From Myroides oncorhynchi (GTDB lineage: Bacteria > Bacteroidota > Bacteroidia > Flavobacteriales > Flavobacteriaceae): DNA of 64,000 nucleotides. Where the stretch lies: positions 2,677,501 to 2,741,500 of the forward strand of contig NZ_JAJJMP010000001.1 of assembly GCF_020905415.1 (NCBI RefSeq), written 5' to 3'. The notes below the pieces were generated by a model that saw nothing but the letters and a program-made list of their open reading frames with translations, searched no databases and had not been told where the DNA came from. Each line of letters opens with the position of its first letter. Within the stretch, counting starts at the first letter, position 1. A program made the position numbers and the translations under genes. This document shows positions 1 through 9,430 of this stretch, in pieces.

Positions 1-78
1 TATCTAGGAGTAAGAGTTTAAATGTTAAAATATAGGTTAAATAAATTGTTTCTTTTGTTGATATTCTTAACGAAAGAA

Positions 79-109
79 TTGGTTAATCATTGTCTATATC
101 ATATATTTG
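79..109 (+). promoter_or_regulatory. Bacteroidota-type promoter of secDF
   Basis: A TTG at 79-81 is followed after 20 bases by TATATTTG at 102-109, which fits the Bacteroidota sigma-A pattern (TTG, about 19-21 bases, TAnnTTTG). It lies about 40 bases before the secDF start codon. The first 148 bases of the window hold no other gene that I can see. Confidence 0.6.
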
Positions 110-148
110 CTCGTTTTAAAAAAAGTAAATAATTAATTTTTAGTAATA

Positions 149-3148
149 ATGCAAAACAAAGGACTCGTTAAATTTTTTGCAATTATCTTTGCATTGGTAA
201 GTATTTACCAACTGTCATTTACCTTTGTTACCAGTCACTATGAAGATAAAGCAAAAGCTTTTGCTGGTGGTGATTCAACAAAAGAATTACAATACCTTGA
301 TTCAATTGGTAACCAAACGGTATTTCTAGGACAAACATTCAATGAAGTAAGAGCTAAGCAGATCAATAAAGGATTAGACTTAGAAGGAGGTATTAATGTT
401 ACGTTGCAAATATCAATCAAAGACATTTTAAAAGGTTTAGCTAATAACTCAAAAAATGCAACTTTCAATAAAGCTTTAGCAGAAGCAGAATCACAAAGAC
501 AAGGTAATCAAAGTTATCTAGATGCTTTTTTTGTGGCTTTTGACAAAGAAGCAAAAGGAAATGTAAAGTTAGCTTCAGCAGATATTTTTGCAAACAGAAA
601 TCTAAGTGAGATTACTGTTGGTATGTCTGATAGTCAAGTTAAATCTATTTTAGACAAAAAAGTAAAAGAATCTATTGAGAGTGCTTATCGCGTTTTTAGA
701 GAGCGTATAGATAAGTTTGGAGTTTCTCAACCAAATATTCAAATGCTTGGAGATTCAGGACGTATCTTAGTTGAGCTTCCTGGAGCAAAAGATGTTGACC
801 GTATTAAAAATTTATTACAAAGTACAGCTCAGTTAGAGTTTTGGGAGACTTATAAAGTAGATGAAATAGGAAACTATATCATGTCTGCTAATGAGTATTT
901 AAAAACTACAGAAAAGCAATCTACTTCTAAGGATGTAGTAGCTGATAAAACTCAAGATGATAAATCAAAATCTGATGTAGAAGCATTATTAGGAACAGTT
1001 GCTAAAGATTCGATGGGGAATACAGCTAGTAAGGAGTTTAATCCTTTATTAGATTTATTTGCTATGGGAGGACAACAAGGAAGTCCAATTTTAGGATATT
1101 TCCAAACTAAAGATACAGCTAAGGTAAACTCATTTATAAATAGAGCAGATGTGCGTAATTTATTACCTGCAGATCAAAAGTATGCTCGTTTTGCATGGGG
1201 TAAACCTAGTAAGAAAACTCCAGATTTAGTGGAGTTGTACGCTTTAAAAACAAATAGAGAAGGTATTCCTCCATTAAGTGGAAGTGTTATTACTGGTGCT
1301 CAAGATGAGTATGATCAGTTTAGCCGCCCTGTGGTAGGTATGACTATGAGTCCTAAGGGTGCTAAAGTGTGGGAAGAGTTAACTGGAAAAGCCTATACAG
1401 AACATTCAAATATTGCAATTGTATTAGATAATATTGTTTATTCTGCACCAGGAGTTACTAGTGGACCTATTTCAGGTGGTAGATCTTCTATCTCTGGAGA
1501 CTTTACAGTAGCTGATGCAAAAGATTTAGCAAATATCTTACGTGCTGGTAAATTACCTGCAGGTGCAGATATTGTTCAATCTGAAATCGTAGGACCTTCA
1601 TTGGGACAACAAGCTATTGACGCAGGTATGTTATCAGCTGTAGCTGGTTTAATAATTGTAGCTGCATGGATGGCATTCTACTATGGTAGAGCTGGATGGT
1701 ATGCAAACGTAGCTTTATTAGCTAACTTACTGTTCATGTTTGGTATCTTAGCTAGCTTAGGTGCTGTATTGACATTACCTGGTATTGCGGGTATTGTACT
1801 TACTATGGGTACTGCAGTAGATGCTAATATCATTATCTCAGAACGAGCGAAGGAATGTCTTCGTAAGGGGATGAGCTTGGCTGAGACGATTAAAGAATCT
1901 TATTCTTGGCATGGTGCTATGCGTCCTATTGTTGATGCTAACGTTACTCATATCTTGACAGGTGTTATCTTATTTGCATTCGGTTCAGGACCTATTAAAG
2001 GATTTGCTACTACATTATTGATTGGTATCGCTACTTCTTTATTTACTTCTATTTTTATCGCTCGTATCTTTATGGATAGAGATGTTAAAGCAGGTAGATC
2101 ATTAGCTTTCTGTACAAGTGTAACTAAGAATTGGTTTACTAATTTCCATTTTGATTTCCTTAAAGTTAAGAAAGTTACTTATGGTTTATCATTAATAATT
2201 GTAGTTGTTTCTTTTGCTTCTTTCTTTGTCAATGGATTTGACCAAGGAACAGACTTTGTTGGAGGAAGAACATTCCAAGTTAAGTTTGATAAAGAAGTTA
2301 CTGCTAATGAAGTAAGTGATAAGTTAGGAGAAGTATTCGGGGTAAATGTTGAGGCTAAAGTGTTTGGAAACAAACAACAGTTAAAACTTACTACTAAATA
2401 TAAAGTAGAAGAAGAAGGTGCTTCAGTTGACCAAGAGGTTAACGAGAAATTATATGAAGGATTAAAAGGATTTTATTCTTCGCCAATGACTTACGAGCAA
2501 TTCGTAAATGCTACAGAAGGTAAAACATTAGGAGTTATTCAAGCTTCTAAAGTAGGACCAAGTATGGCAAAAGACGTTAAACAAAATGCGTATTGGGCTG
2601 TATTAGGATCTATGTTAGCGATCTTCGTTTACTTAGTGATTTCATTCCGTAAATGGCAATATTCATTAGGAGCTATTGTATCTGTGGCGCATGACGTTAT
2701 CTTCGTATTAGGTATTTACTCTTTAACTTACAAGTTTATGCCATGGCATATGGAGATTGATCAGCACTTTATCGCTGCTATCTTAACTGTTATCGGATAT
2801 TCTATGAATGATACCGTTATTGTATTTGACCGTGTACGTGAGTACATCGCAGGTAAAACAAAAGGTGATTTCAACAAAATCGTTAATGACTCTGTAAATA
2901 CTACATTATCAAGAACTATTAATACCTCACTTACTTTAATCCTTGTATTATTAATCATGTTCGTATTCGGAGGTGATTCTATTAGAGGATTTATCTTCGC
3001 GATGTTAATCGGTATTATCGTAGGTACATACTCTTCATTATTCTTAGCTACTCCAGTATTAGTGGATACGATGCCAAGAAAAGATAAAGAAGAAATTGAA
3101 AGAAGACACAAAGAAGCTCAAGAAGAGCTGTTAGCTGAGAAAGCTTAA
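149..3148 (+). CDS. secDF: SecDF fused protein translocase subunit
   Basis: Accessory subunit of the Sec translocon that uses the proton gradient to pull secreted proteins across the inner membrane. The protein is 999 residues and joins SecD and SecF in one chain, the usual arrangement in Bacteroidota. The SecD half shows LDLEGG near residue 76, the periplasmic P1 region, and TMGTAVDANIIISERAKE in its membrane part. The SecF half starts near residue 665, with GTDFVGG near 700 and VIGYSMNDTVIVFDRVRE near 885. An N-terminal membrane segment (residues 7-27) precedes a periplasmic region. It stands alone, with its own promoter and a strong terminator. Confidence 0.97.
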   Translation: MQNKGLVKFFAIIFALVSIYQLSFTFVTSHYEDKAKAFAGGDSTKELQYLDSIGNQTVFLGQTFNEVRAKQINKGLDLEGGINVTLQISIKDILKGLANNSKNATFNKALAEAESQRQGNQSYLDAFFVAFDKEAKGNVKLASADIFANRNLSEITVGMSDSQVKSILDKKVKESIESAYRVFRERIDKFGVSQPNIQMLGDSGRILVELPGAKDVDRIKNLLQSTAQLEFWETYKVDEIGNYIMSANEYLKTTEKQSTSKDVVADKTQDDKSKSDVEALLGTVAKDSMGNTASKEFNPLLDLFAMGGQQGSPILGYFQTKDTAKVNSFINRADVRNLLPADQKYARFAWGKPSKKTPDLVELYALKTNREGIPPLSGSVITGAQDEYDQFSRPVVGMTMSPKGAKVWEELTGKAYTEHSNIAIVLDNIVYSAPGVTSGPISGGRSSISGDFTVADAKDLANILRAGKLPAGADIVQSEIVGPSLGQQAIDAGMLSAVAGLIIVAAWMAFYYGRAGWYANVALLANLLFMFGILASLGAVLTLPGIAGIVLTMGTAVDANIIISERAKECLRKGMSLAETIKESYSWHGAMRPIVDANVTHILTGVILFAFGSGPIKGFATTLLIGIATSLFTSIFIARIFMDRDVKAGRSLAFCTSVTKNWFTNFHFDFLKVKKVTYGLSLIIVVVSFASFFVNGFDQGTDFVGGRTFQVKFDKEVTANEVSDKLGEVFGVNVEAKVFGNKQQLKLTTKYKVEEEGASVDQEVNEKLYEGLKGFYSSPMTYEQFVNATEGKTLGVIQASKVGPSMAKDVKQNAYWAVLGSMLAIFVYLVISFRKWQYSLGAIVSVAHDVIFVLGIYSLTYKFMPWHMEIDQHFIAAILTVIGYSMNDTVIVFDRVREYIAGKTKGDFNKIVNDSVNTTLSRTINTSLTLILVLLIMFVFGGDSIRGFIFAMLIGIIVGTYSSLFLATPVLVDTMPRKDKEEIERRHKEAQEELLAEKA

Positions 3149-3167
3149 CCTTTGTAGATTAAAATAT

Positions 3168-3204
3168 AAAAGCCACTCTATTTAGTTATAGAGTGGCTTT
3201 TTTT
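3168..3204 (+). terminator. Intrinsic terminator after secDF
   Basis: A hairpin with an AGCCACTCTAT / ATAGAGTGGCT stem is followed by a run of seven T. It lies about 20 bases after the secDF stop codon. Confidence 0.85.
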
Positions 3205-3293
3205 ATGTGCAAAAAAGAGGTTTAAAGGTATTGTCTACTTACTATTTATGCTAGTGAAAAATTGTTGTAGCTTAATCGGCTTATAACTAATTC

Positions 3294-5342
3294 TTATAAT
3301 AATGTAATTTGGTAATCTAGCACTCTTTTCTTCATATAAAAGAAGTGTTTTAAAGTAAGTACTTTAAATGTGTCAAGGCAGTTTATTAATGCTTCGAAAC
3401 TTACTTCATTTAATTTGTTTCCATATAGAAAGGTCTTAGTATCTATAAGGTCATTAAAGTATTTAGCTGTCTCTAATGTGATCTCTTTTTGGTTGGCTTC
3501 TAGTTCTAATAAGAACTGCATTTCTTCTTTAAAAGGCTTTAAAACGATGTTGAGTTGATTGATTATTACCTTTGCTTTATCAAGATCTATGTCACCAGCT
3601 AAGTAAGCAGTTTGTTCCATGACTTGATTGTAGTACTCCATTCTCTTGTCATATCTCACATCCTCATCGAACAGGTCTTGATAGTAAGCTTTTAACTTAG
3701 AGTCTGTTTCTCTATGTTGCTGACCTTCTAGATGTAAGAAATATTGATAAACTTTAATATCATGTGATTTTAATCTATTCTCAATATCTTTTGTGTTTTC
3801 TATTAGATTGTTGTTTAGTTGTTTAAAATGCTTGTGTAGATATTTTTCTTTATTATAGTGTAAATACTCTATACCATTATTATCTTGGATTAGATCATTC
3901 ATGGTTCTGTGGTCATCATATAGACCTGCTAATTGAAGAGAAAGTTCTGTGTTAACCATGTTATAGATCTCTAGATGATCTATTGGTTTTTCTATAAGAG
4001 ATGCCGTTTCTAGGTCAAAAAGCTTAATATTGTTATAGTCGTAATAATGGCTATAGAATTTATTAAATGTGTTTTCTTTAATGTATTGTTGATAGTATTG
4101 CTTAAACTGTTCTAGAGTTGTTAGAGGTAATATTTTGTTTTCTGATACTTCATCAAAGAGTCTATCTGTGAGCATTACTTGTGTTTTAGTAAAGTCTTTA
4201 AATAAATGTCCTGCAGGGGTGAGATTGTCTTCTCTTTCGATTAAGTATAGTGATTTAAGTTTTTCTATACGTTGTAATGTGCTTGGGTGAGAGTTCCAGT
4301 GATCACTAAACTCTATTTTAGAGCGATTAAATCTTTTGGTATCACCTTCTTTTACAAGTGGTAATCCACCATGAAATTCACTGTCATTTTCTTTGCCTAA
4401 TTCGGTTAAAATATAAGACTGTTCTAAAAATATGTTTTCACTTCTTGTGTGTTCTTTGATCTGATTAACGTAAATGTTTAACACAGAATCATATGCTTGA
4501 TCAGCTAGTTCCATGCGATATAGTGAAGTTTCTAGCGATTTATAACCTACTAATGTAGCTGCAACTTCATCTGCATGATATTCCATTTGTTTAGATAATG
4601 CGAGATAACTCTTATTCACTAGACCATATAGTTGTATCAAGACCCATTTTATGCCTAATATAACTAATTGAATAATGAAGACTAGTAGGGTGATAAAACC
4701 GTGTATGTTGGAAGCTTTATTAATAAAGTTGTTATAGCCTTCATTGTCATAAAGCATATTAAAAATGATGTGATTCACATTACTGACATAACTCCCCATC
4801 TTCATACTTCTCTGTGAAAAGTGTCCAAATTCATGTGCTATTATCGCCTTTAGTTCTAGTTCTGTACACGTATTTATTAAGCCTAATCCAAGCATTAAGT
4901 TTTTTCGTACAGGCATAAACATGCTTAAGAAATTCGAATCATAAAATACACAAGCATTAACTTCATTGGTTAGATATATCTTTTTAGGAAAATCGACACC
5001 CACATCTATAACTATCTCGTTAACAAAAGCAAATAGCTTAGGTTCATCTTCTTTAGTTATTTCAACGTATTTTGAACGATTATATTTATTTGATTTAAAG
5101 GCAAACTTGATTAAGAAAAATAAGATTGATACTGTAAATCCTATAATTAAGATTCCTACAAACAGTGATCCAAATGTTGGTTTATTTGTTATAATAGCCA
5201 CGCCAGCTTGTATTGCTAACCATACACCATAGATAGCTGCAGATAAAATAGTGATATAGAAAAGCAAAAATAAAATAATACTTATTATCGCTTTTGTAGC
5301 TGTGTTTTTAAATTCTTTCGATACTTCTATATTTTTATTCAT
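3294..5342 (-). CDS. M48-family membrane zinc metallopeptidase
   Basis: Probable membrane-bound zinc endopeptidase of the M48 (Ste24/HtpX-like) family, 682 residues. Two N-terminal membrane segments (about 17-45 and 55-85) precede the peptidase domain. The zinc motif HEFGH is at about 170-174, with a downstream HADE near residue 257 as a likely third-ligand region, and another hydrophobic stretch near 215-245. The C-terminal 300 residues are charged, probably helical and match nothing I know. M48 enzymes usually act in envelope protein quality control; its substrate is unknown. It is a single gene on the minus strand facing secDF. Confidence 0.85.
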   Translation of the reverse strand: MNKNIEVSKEFKNTATKAIISIILFLLFYITILSAAIYGVWLAIQAGVAIITNKPTFGSLFVGILIIGFTVSILFFLIKFAFKSNKYNRSKYVEITKEDEPKLFAFVNEIVIDVGVDFPKKIYLTNEVNACVFYDSNFLSMFMPVRKNLMLGLGLINTCTELELKAIIAHEFGHFSQRSMKMGSYVSNVNHIIFNMLYDNEGYNNFINKASNIHGFITLLVFIIQLVILGIKWVLIQLYGLVNKSYLALSKQMEYHADEVAATLVGYKSLETSLYRMELADQAYDSVLNIYVNQIKEHTRSENIFLEQSYILTELGKENDSEFHGGLPLVKEGDTKRFNRSKIEFSDHWNSHPSTLQRIEKLKSLYLIEREDNLTPAGHLFKDFTKTQVMLTDRLFDEVSENKILPLTTLEQFKQYYQQYIKENTFNKFYSHYYDYNNIKLFDLETASLIEKPIDHLEIYNMVNTELSLQLAGLYDDHRTMNDLIQDNNGIEYLHYNKEKYLHKHFKQLNNNLIENTKDIENRLKSHDIKVYQYFLHLEGQQHRETDSKLKAYYQDLFDEDVRYDKRMEYYNQVMEQTAYLAGDIDLDKAKVIINQLNIVLKPFKEEMQFLLELEANQKEITLETAKYFNDLIDTKTFLYGNKLNEVSFEALINCLDTFKVLTLKHFFYMKKRVLDYQITLL

Positions 5343-5454
5343 CTTATTAAAGTTAGGCGTTCTATCTAGCTAATTTAACTCTTTTTAAGATTTTAAACTA
5401 TGGTAATTTAAAGGTTTATTGGTGTGTTTTTTAAGGATTAAAGTAGTGGGAAAT

Positions 5455-5480
5455 AAAATAGGGATGATGATCCCTATTTT
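5455..5480 (-). terminator. Terminator of the methyltransferase/Nudix gene
   Basis: Perfect 11-bp inverted repeat AAAATAGGGAT / ATCCCTATTTT with a 4-base loop just past the stop codon of the minus-strand gene, followed on that strand by a T-rich stretch. Confidence 0.7.
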
Positions 5481-5501
5481 CATGCATTGTATAGGTGTCT
5501 T

Positions 5502-7634
5502 TTACGATAAACTATGTTTTAGCCTACATAATGCTATGAGTAAATGAGCATCATCTATGTGGTCTAGATTAGAGGATAATTCGTTAATGTTAACCCAGCA
5601 TAGGTTGTCTGTCGGAGTTTCTAGCGTTACTATAAAAGGATATACTTGTTCTGTTGTAATACCTATGCTAGGGAAGTATTTTTCTCCTAGTTTTGAGTAG
5701 TGTATTATATTGCTTTGTCCTATTTGTATTTGTTTGATAAAGTTTTCTAAGTCATAGAAGTTCTCTATCTCTTTGGGTAAACGAAATGCTGGAACTGTCA
5801 CAATAGCACTATTACCTGAGTATAACTGTGGGATAGGTAGGCTTCTGATTTCTAGTCCGACATATATGTTTTCTTGACATTTATAGACAGGGATGGTTAC
5901 TAATGTATTAGCACTATAGTTACTAGGGTATACAAATTCTAAAATAGCATTACTATGATTAATACCAACTTCACTAAAGTTAGCTCTACTTGTTTTTAGA
6001 AAACTTCCACTCTTATTGGTCTCTTCATAGTCTGTGTACTGTGTTGTAGATAACTCTTCAAATGAAGTCACTGCTATATTTTCTGTATCTTTTATCACTA
6101 TGTTTTGTCCCAACCATTTAGGTAGTGGGATGTTTAGTTTTAAAAATAGATTATAGATGTTAAGTTCTAATCGAGCTTCTACTAACGCTCCTGTCTGAGC
6201 TGTATTTAACAATTGCATTGCATCATAATGCTGTAAATATCCTGAATCTGTGAAGCCAGAAAAACCCTCTCTTAAAGGGATATTTGTCTTGATAGGGTTA
6301 TTTAACTCTAGGTAAATAGAAGTTACTTTCTCGTTTATACCACCTGGTGAAGTATAGTAGCTAAGTGCTGGAGTACTTGCTTTAATCATATTATATGCAA
6401 TGCCAAATCTCTTGTGTAACTCTTCATAGATATCCTTATCTTTAGCAATAGCAATTCCTTCAGGAATGTATCCACTATATTTTTTGCCATCTATTACTGG
6501 GCTATCTGTAGCAATCGTAGTTAATGGACGAGGATAACCGTGTTTTGCTATGACTTTTAAGCCGTTAGTAGTCTTATAATATGGAATGATATCAGTAACA
6601 CTATTTGGGCGAGCTACTACATCATATATTCTATTGTTTTTAGTATTGACATAAGAAGAGTGGATTAAATAAGGTCTTTCATTCTTTGGTAAATGCCTAG
6701 TTAGTTGTAACTCTTTGGCACCTGTTACTTTCTCTCCTGCGATAAGATAATTAGTAGGAGGGAAGCCTATTTCTTGGCCTTGTAGATTATATATTTTGAA
6801 TTGATTCTTATAGCGATTCTCTATGATCCATTGATTGTATATAGGTGTAGATAGAATGATGCGCAATCCTAGTTCTTTAAAGACATTCTCAAATTCTCTT
6901 TGTGTGAAATAGCCGTATTCTTCTTGTAACTCGATATCCCAATTTGCAAAATAGTCCTTTCGACGAATGAACTCTACTACGTCTGTATAAAATGCCTGGA
7001 ATCTTCTGGTATCAGATGTCAGTGTATCTAATTCTTCTATAGGAAAACCACGTTCGGTAGCAAGTGATCTCGCTGTTTTAGCAAATTGTAAAAAAAGGTC
7101 AGCATCACTTGGTCGATTACTTTTCTCCGTGGTTGATAGTTCTAAGATAACTACTTGCTGATCTACTTTGACGAAATCTCTTATGACCAGGACACCTTTT
7201 TCCTTAAGTAGCTCTACTTGTCTACCCAAGGTATTAAGCGCTCTGTTGTTGTCATAATCATTATATGAAGTGATATGATGTATGGCAGAGCAGTTAAAGA
7301 ATCCACTGATAGTATTCTCTTCAAAAGTAGATAGTTTTTCTCCATCATCTTCTCTAAACGATAGATTAGGTAATTTATATAAGTCAGTAGCGATATCTAC
7401 CATCTTAGGGTTGATATCCACACCTACTATTTGAAGCTTAGGAAATAACTGTGCTAATATAGCTGTACTTGTTCCTGATGCCATTCCTACATCCACAAGG
7501 ATATTACCTTCTTTAGATTCAAAGAATACACTAGCAGATGCTACTTTCTCAATAGCAATAGTATCCATGGCCTCTAAGTATTGTTGATAGCTTTGTTTAT
7601 CACCTCTATCTTGGGTGGTATATTTAGTTTGCAT
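5502..7634 (-). CDS. SAM-dependent methyltransferase fused to two degenerate Nudix-like domains
   Basis: A 710-residue cytoplasmic protein with a clear class I methyltransferase domain at its N-terminus: motif I VDVGMASGTSTA near residue 48, the acidic GVDINPKMVDIA near 73, and NCSAIHHI near 114. From about residue 300 onward the sequence looks like two consecutive Nudix-fold domains. The first contains a box-like stretch EELHKRFGI where a working Nudix box would read REUXEEXGU, so the catalytic glutamates are gone. SPGGINEKV and later FPSIGITTEQ resemble the conserved ends of Nudix folds. The methyltransferase assignment is firm, the Nudix reading is inference. The substrate is unknown and no neighbour explains it. 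Confidence 0.7.
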   Translation of the reverse strand: MQTKYTTQDRGDKQSYQQYLEAMDTIAIEKVASASVFFESKEGNILVDVGMASGTSTAILAQLFPKLQIVGVDINPKMVDIATDLYKLPNLSFREDDGEKLSTFEENTISGFFNCSAIHHITSYNDYDNNRALNTLGRQVELLKEKGVLVIRDFVKVDQQVVILELSTTEKSNRPSDADLFLQFAKTARSLATERGFPIEELDTLTSDTRRFQAFYTDVVEFIRRKDYFANWDIELQEEYGYFTQREFENVFKELGLRIILSTPIYNQWIIENRYKNQFKIYNLQGQEIGFPPTNYLIAGEKVTGAKELQLTRHLPKNERPYLIHSSYVNTKNNRIYDVVARPNSVTDIIPYYKTTNGLKVIAKHGYPRPLTTIATDSPVIDGKKYSGYIPEGIAIAKDKDIYEELHKRFGIAYNMIKASTPALSYYTSPGGINEKVTSIYLELNNPIKTNIPLREGFSGFTDSGYLQHYDAMQLLNTAQTGALVEARLELNIYNLFLKLNIPLPKWLGQNIVIKDTENIAVTSFEELSTTQYTDYEETNKSGSFLKTSRANFSEVGINHSNAILEFVYPSNYSANTLVTIPVYKCQENIYVGLEIRSLPIPQLYSGNSAIVTVPAFRLPKEIENFYDLENFIKQIQIGQSNIIHYSKLGEKYFPSIGITTEQVYPFIVTLETPTDNLCWVNINELSSNLDHIDDAHLLIALCRLKHSLS

Positions 7635-7828
7635 AGTGTCATATCAATTGTACCAGAAAAGTAATACATTTATCTGGTAATATATATCATGATTAAACTT
7701 TTGTTTCTTTACAGTCATTATAAGGTGTTAATTCTATAGCAATTAAATACAATCATCTAATTTGATAGAGTAAAGTAATAGTAGAGATTAATTAGCTATA
7801 TTAGGGTATTATAAATAACTGAAATACT

Positions 7829-8020
7829 ATGAAAAGATTTGAATACAAGGCAATACAACTTAAGCCGTCTAGTTTGTGGAGTTTTAATGTAAGTGTAGAA
7901 GAGGTAGAAGATGTTCTAAATGAGTACGGAAAACAAGGCTGGGAATTAGTCACTATGATAGATATAAATTCAACAGGAACAACTACAGGGTATCTCCTGT
8001 CGTTTAAAAGAGAAATCTAA
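7829..8020 (+). CDS. Small DUF4177-family protein
   Basis: A 63-residue soluble protein with the DUF4177 pattern: MKRFEYKAIQL at the start, then LNEYGKQGWELV, then a final strand LLSFKRE. Family function is unknown. The stop is followed by a strong hairpin. It lies between a divergent methyltransferase gene and a convergent lgt, so it is probably transcribed alone. The start is set by the first ATG, and the whole family core lies inside it. Confidence 0.75.
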   Translation: MKRFEYKAIQLKPSSLWSFNVSVEEVEDVLNEYGKQGWELVTMIDINSTGTTTGYLLSFKREI

Positions 8021-8030
8021 GAAGTGTATT

Positions 8031-8074
8031 ATACCAAAAAGAGCTAATCAATATTGACTAGCTCTTTTTGGTAT
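8031..8074. terminator. Bidirectional terminator between the DUF4177 gene and lgt
   Basis: A perfect 16-bp inverted repeat (8031-8046 with 8059-8074) whose arms end in A and T runs, so it can end transcripts from both convergent genes. Confidence 0.8.
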
Positions 8075-8088
8075 AATGTTGAGTATTA

Positions 8089-9018
8089 TTACTCGTATTT
8101 TCTGTTTTTTGCAGTTGCCCATAAGTAGATACCTACTAAGATGAACGGGATACTTAACCACTGTCCTGTCGATAATACATTACCTAGTTGATCCTCAAAA
8201 CCACCTTGACTTTCTTTCATATATTCTACTACGAATCTCACGCTCCATAGTAGTACTAAGAATACACCGAAGATATACCCTAGCTTGTTACGGGCATCTG
8301 TTTTCCAATACATATAGTAAACAACTAAGAAAACTAATATGTATCCGAAAGCCTCGTATAACTGAGTAGGGTGTTTCGCTACTACTAGATTTAAAGCTTC
8401 AGTGAACTGAGGATTAGTCTGTATGGCGTCATACGCTTGATTATAATCATTAAGACCTGTGATCTGCATTGCCTCTCTAGGAGTGAATTTATCTCTGATA
8501 AAGCGTATTGCTAATGCACTAGTAGTCTCATGTCCTATAATCTCTGAGTTAAAGAAGTTTCCTAATCTCACAAACATTCCACCGATAGCAATAGGTAATG
8601 CTATTCTATCTAATGTCCATAATATAGGCTTTTGGACTATCTTCTTGCTATAAAAATACATTACAGTAATCACTGCAATAGCAGCCCCATGACTCGCTAG
8701 TCCACTAAAACCTACTATCTCAAACTTAGGAGTGAAACGAACAGGTGATATAATCTCGAATAAATGATCCTTATAGTATGCCCAATCATAAAAGAATACA
8801 TGGCCTAAACGCGCTCCTACTAATGTAGCTAGTACAGTATATATAAATAATTTGTCTAGTTTCTCGACACTTTCTCCTTCTCGGTCATAGATTTTCTTCA
8901 TTATAAACCATCCTAAACCAAATGCAATAACAAACATAAGACTGTAATATCTCAGTTTTATAAATCCTAAATCAAGTCCCTCTGAAGGGTTCCATACCAT
9001 ATGTAATGAATGTATCAT
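8089..9018 (-). CDS. lgt: Prolipoprotein diacylglyceryl transferase
   Basis: Inner-membrane enzyme that moves diacylglycerol from phosphatidylglycerol to the lipobox Cys of prolipoproteins, the first step of lipoprotein maturation. It is 309 residues with about seven membrane segments. The Lgt signature GGMFVRLGNFFNSEIIG is near residue 146, and HPTQLYEA lies near 215. The gene ends the minus-strand run folE-cysS-yidD-lgt, although gaps of 140 bases and a hairpin between some of them suggest partly separate transcripts. Many predicted lipoproteins in the window would be its substrates. Confidence 0.96.
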   Translation of the reverse strand: MIHSLHMVWNPSEGLDLGFIKLRYYSLMFVIAFGLGWFIMKKIYDREGESVEKLDKLFIYTVLATLVGARLGHVFFYDWAYYKDHLFEIISPVRFTPKFEIVGFSGLASHGAAIAVITVMYFYSKKIVQKPILWTLDRIALPIAIGGMFVRLGNFFNSEIIGHETTSALAIRFIRDKFTPREAMQITGLNDYNQAYDAIQTNPQFTEALNLVVAKHPTQLYEAFGYILVFLVVYYMYWKTDARNKLGYIFGVFLVLLWSVRFVVEYMKESQGGFEDQLGNVLSTGQWLSIPFILVGIYLWATAKNRKYE

Positions 9019-9156
9019 AGTGTTTCTATACTGTTAGATGATAAATGTATGAAATAAACTTTATCTGTGAAAAAGTAATTAGTAATCAGTGAAAAGTAAT
9101 TAGAAGAAAGTGACTAATCTTTTATTTCTTTATTTTCCTTTTTTGTTCGTTGTTCC

Positions 9157-9381
9157 TTATGGGACAGGATCATATCCTTTACCTCCCCAAGGTCCACAAC
9201 TTATAATGCGTTTTATGGCTAGCCATCCTCCTTTAAAAAGACCGTGTTTTCTCAATGCATCTAGTGTGTACTGAGAACATGTAGGGCTATATCTACATGC
9301 TGGTGGAAACAAAGGGGAGATTGCTACTTGATAAAATCGAACAAGTAGGATAAATGGGAAGATTAGTATTTTCTTTATCAT
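9157..9381 (-). CDS. yidD: Membrane protein insertion efficiency factor YidD
   Basis: A 74-residue protein matching YidD along its whole length: an amphipathic N-terminus followed by [18 protein letters not shown] and [12 protein letters not shown]. It carries three cysteines in the characteristic arrangement. In the family it attaches to the inner face of the membrane and helps YidC insert proteins. Elsewhere it usually sits by rnpA and yidC; here it is between cysS and lgt, a placement I recall from other flavobacteria. Confidence 0.95.
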   Translation of the reverse strand: MIKKILIFPFILLVRFYQVAISPLFPPACRYSPTCSQYTLDALRKHGLFKGGWLAIKRIISCGPWGGKGYDPVP

Positions 9382-9397
9382 AATAGATCAAATGAGA

Positions 9398-9425
9398 AAA
9401 AGCTATAAGAGAACTTATAGCTTTT
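9398..9425 (-). terminator. Terminator downstream of cysS
   Basis: Hairpin AAAAAGCTATAAG / CTTATAGCTTTT with an AGAA loop, followed by T residues on the minus strand. It separates cysS from yidD. Confidence 0.65.
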
Positions 9426-9430
9426 AAGTA

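Noticed and set aside
149..3148. The SecD-SecF fusion as a novelty
   Set aside because: Fused SecDF is the usual form in Bacteroidota.
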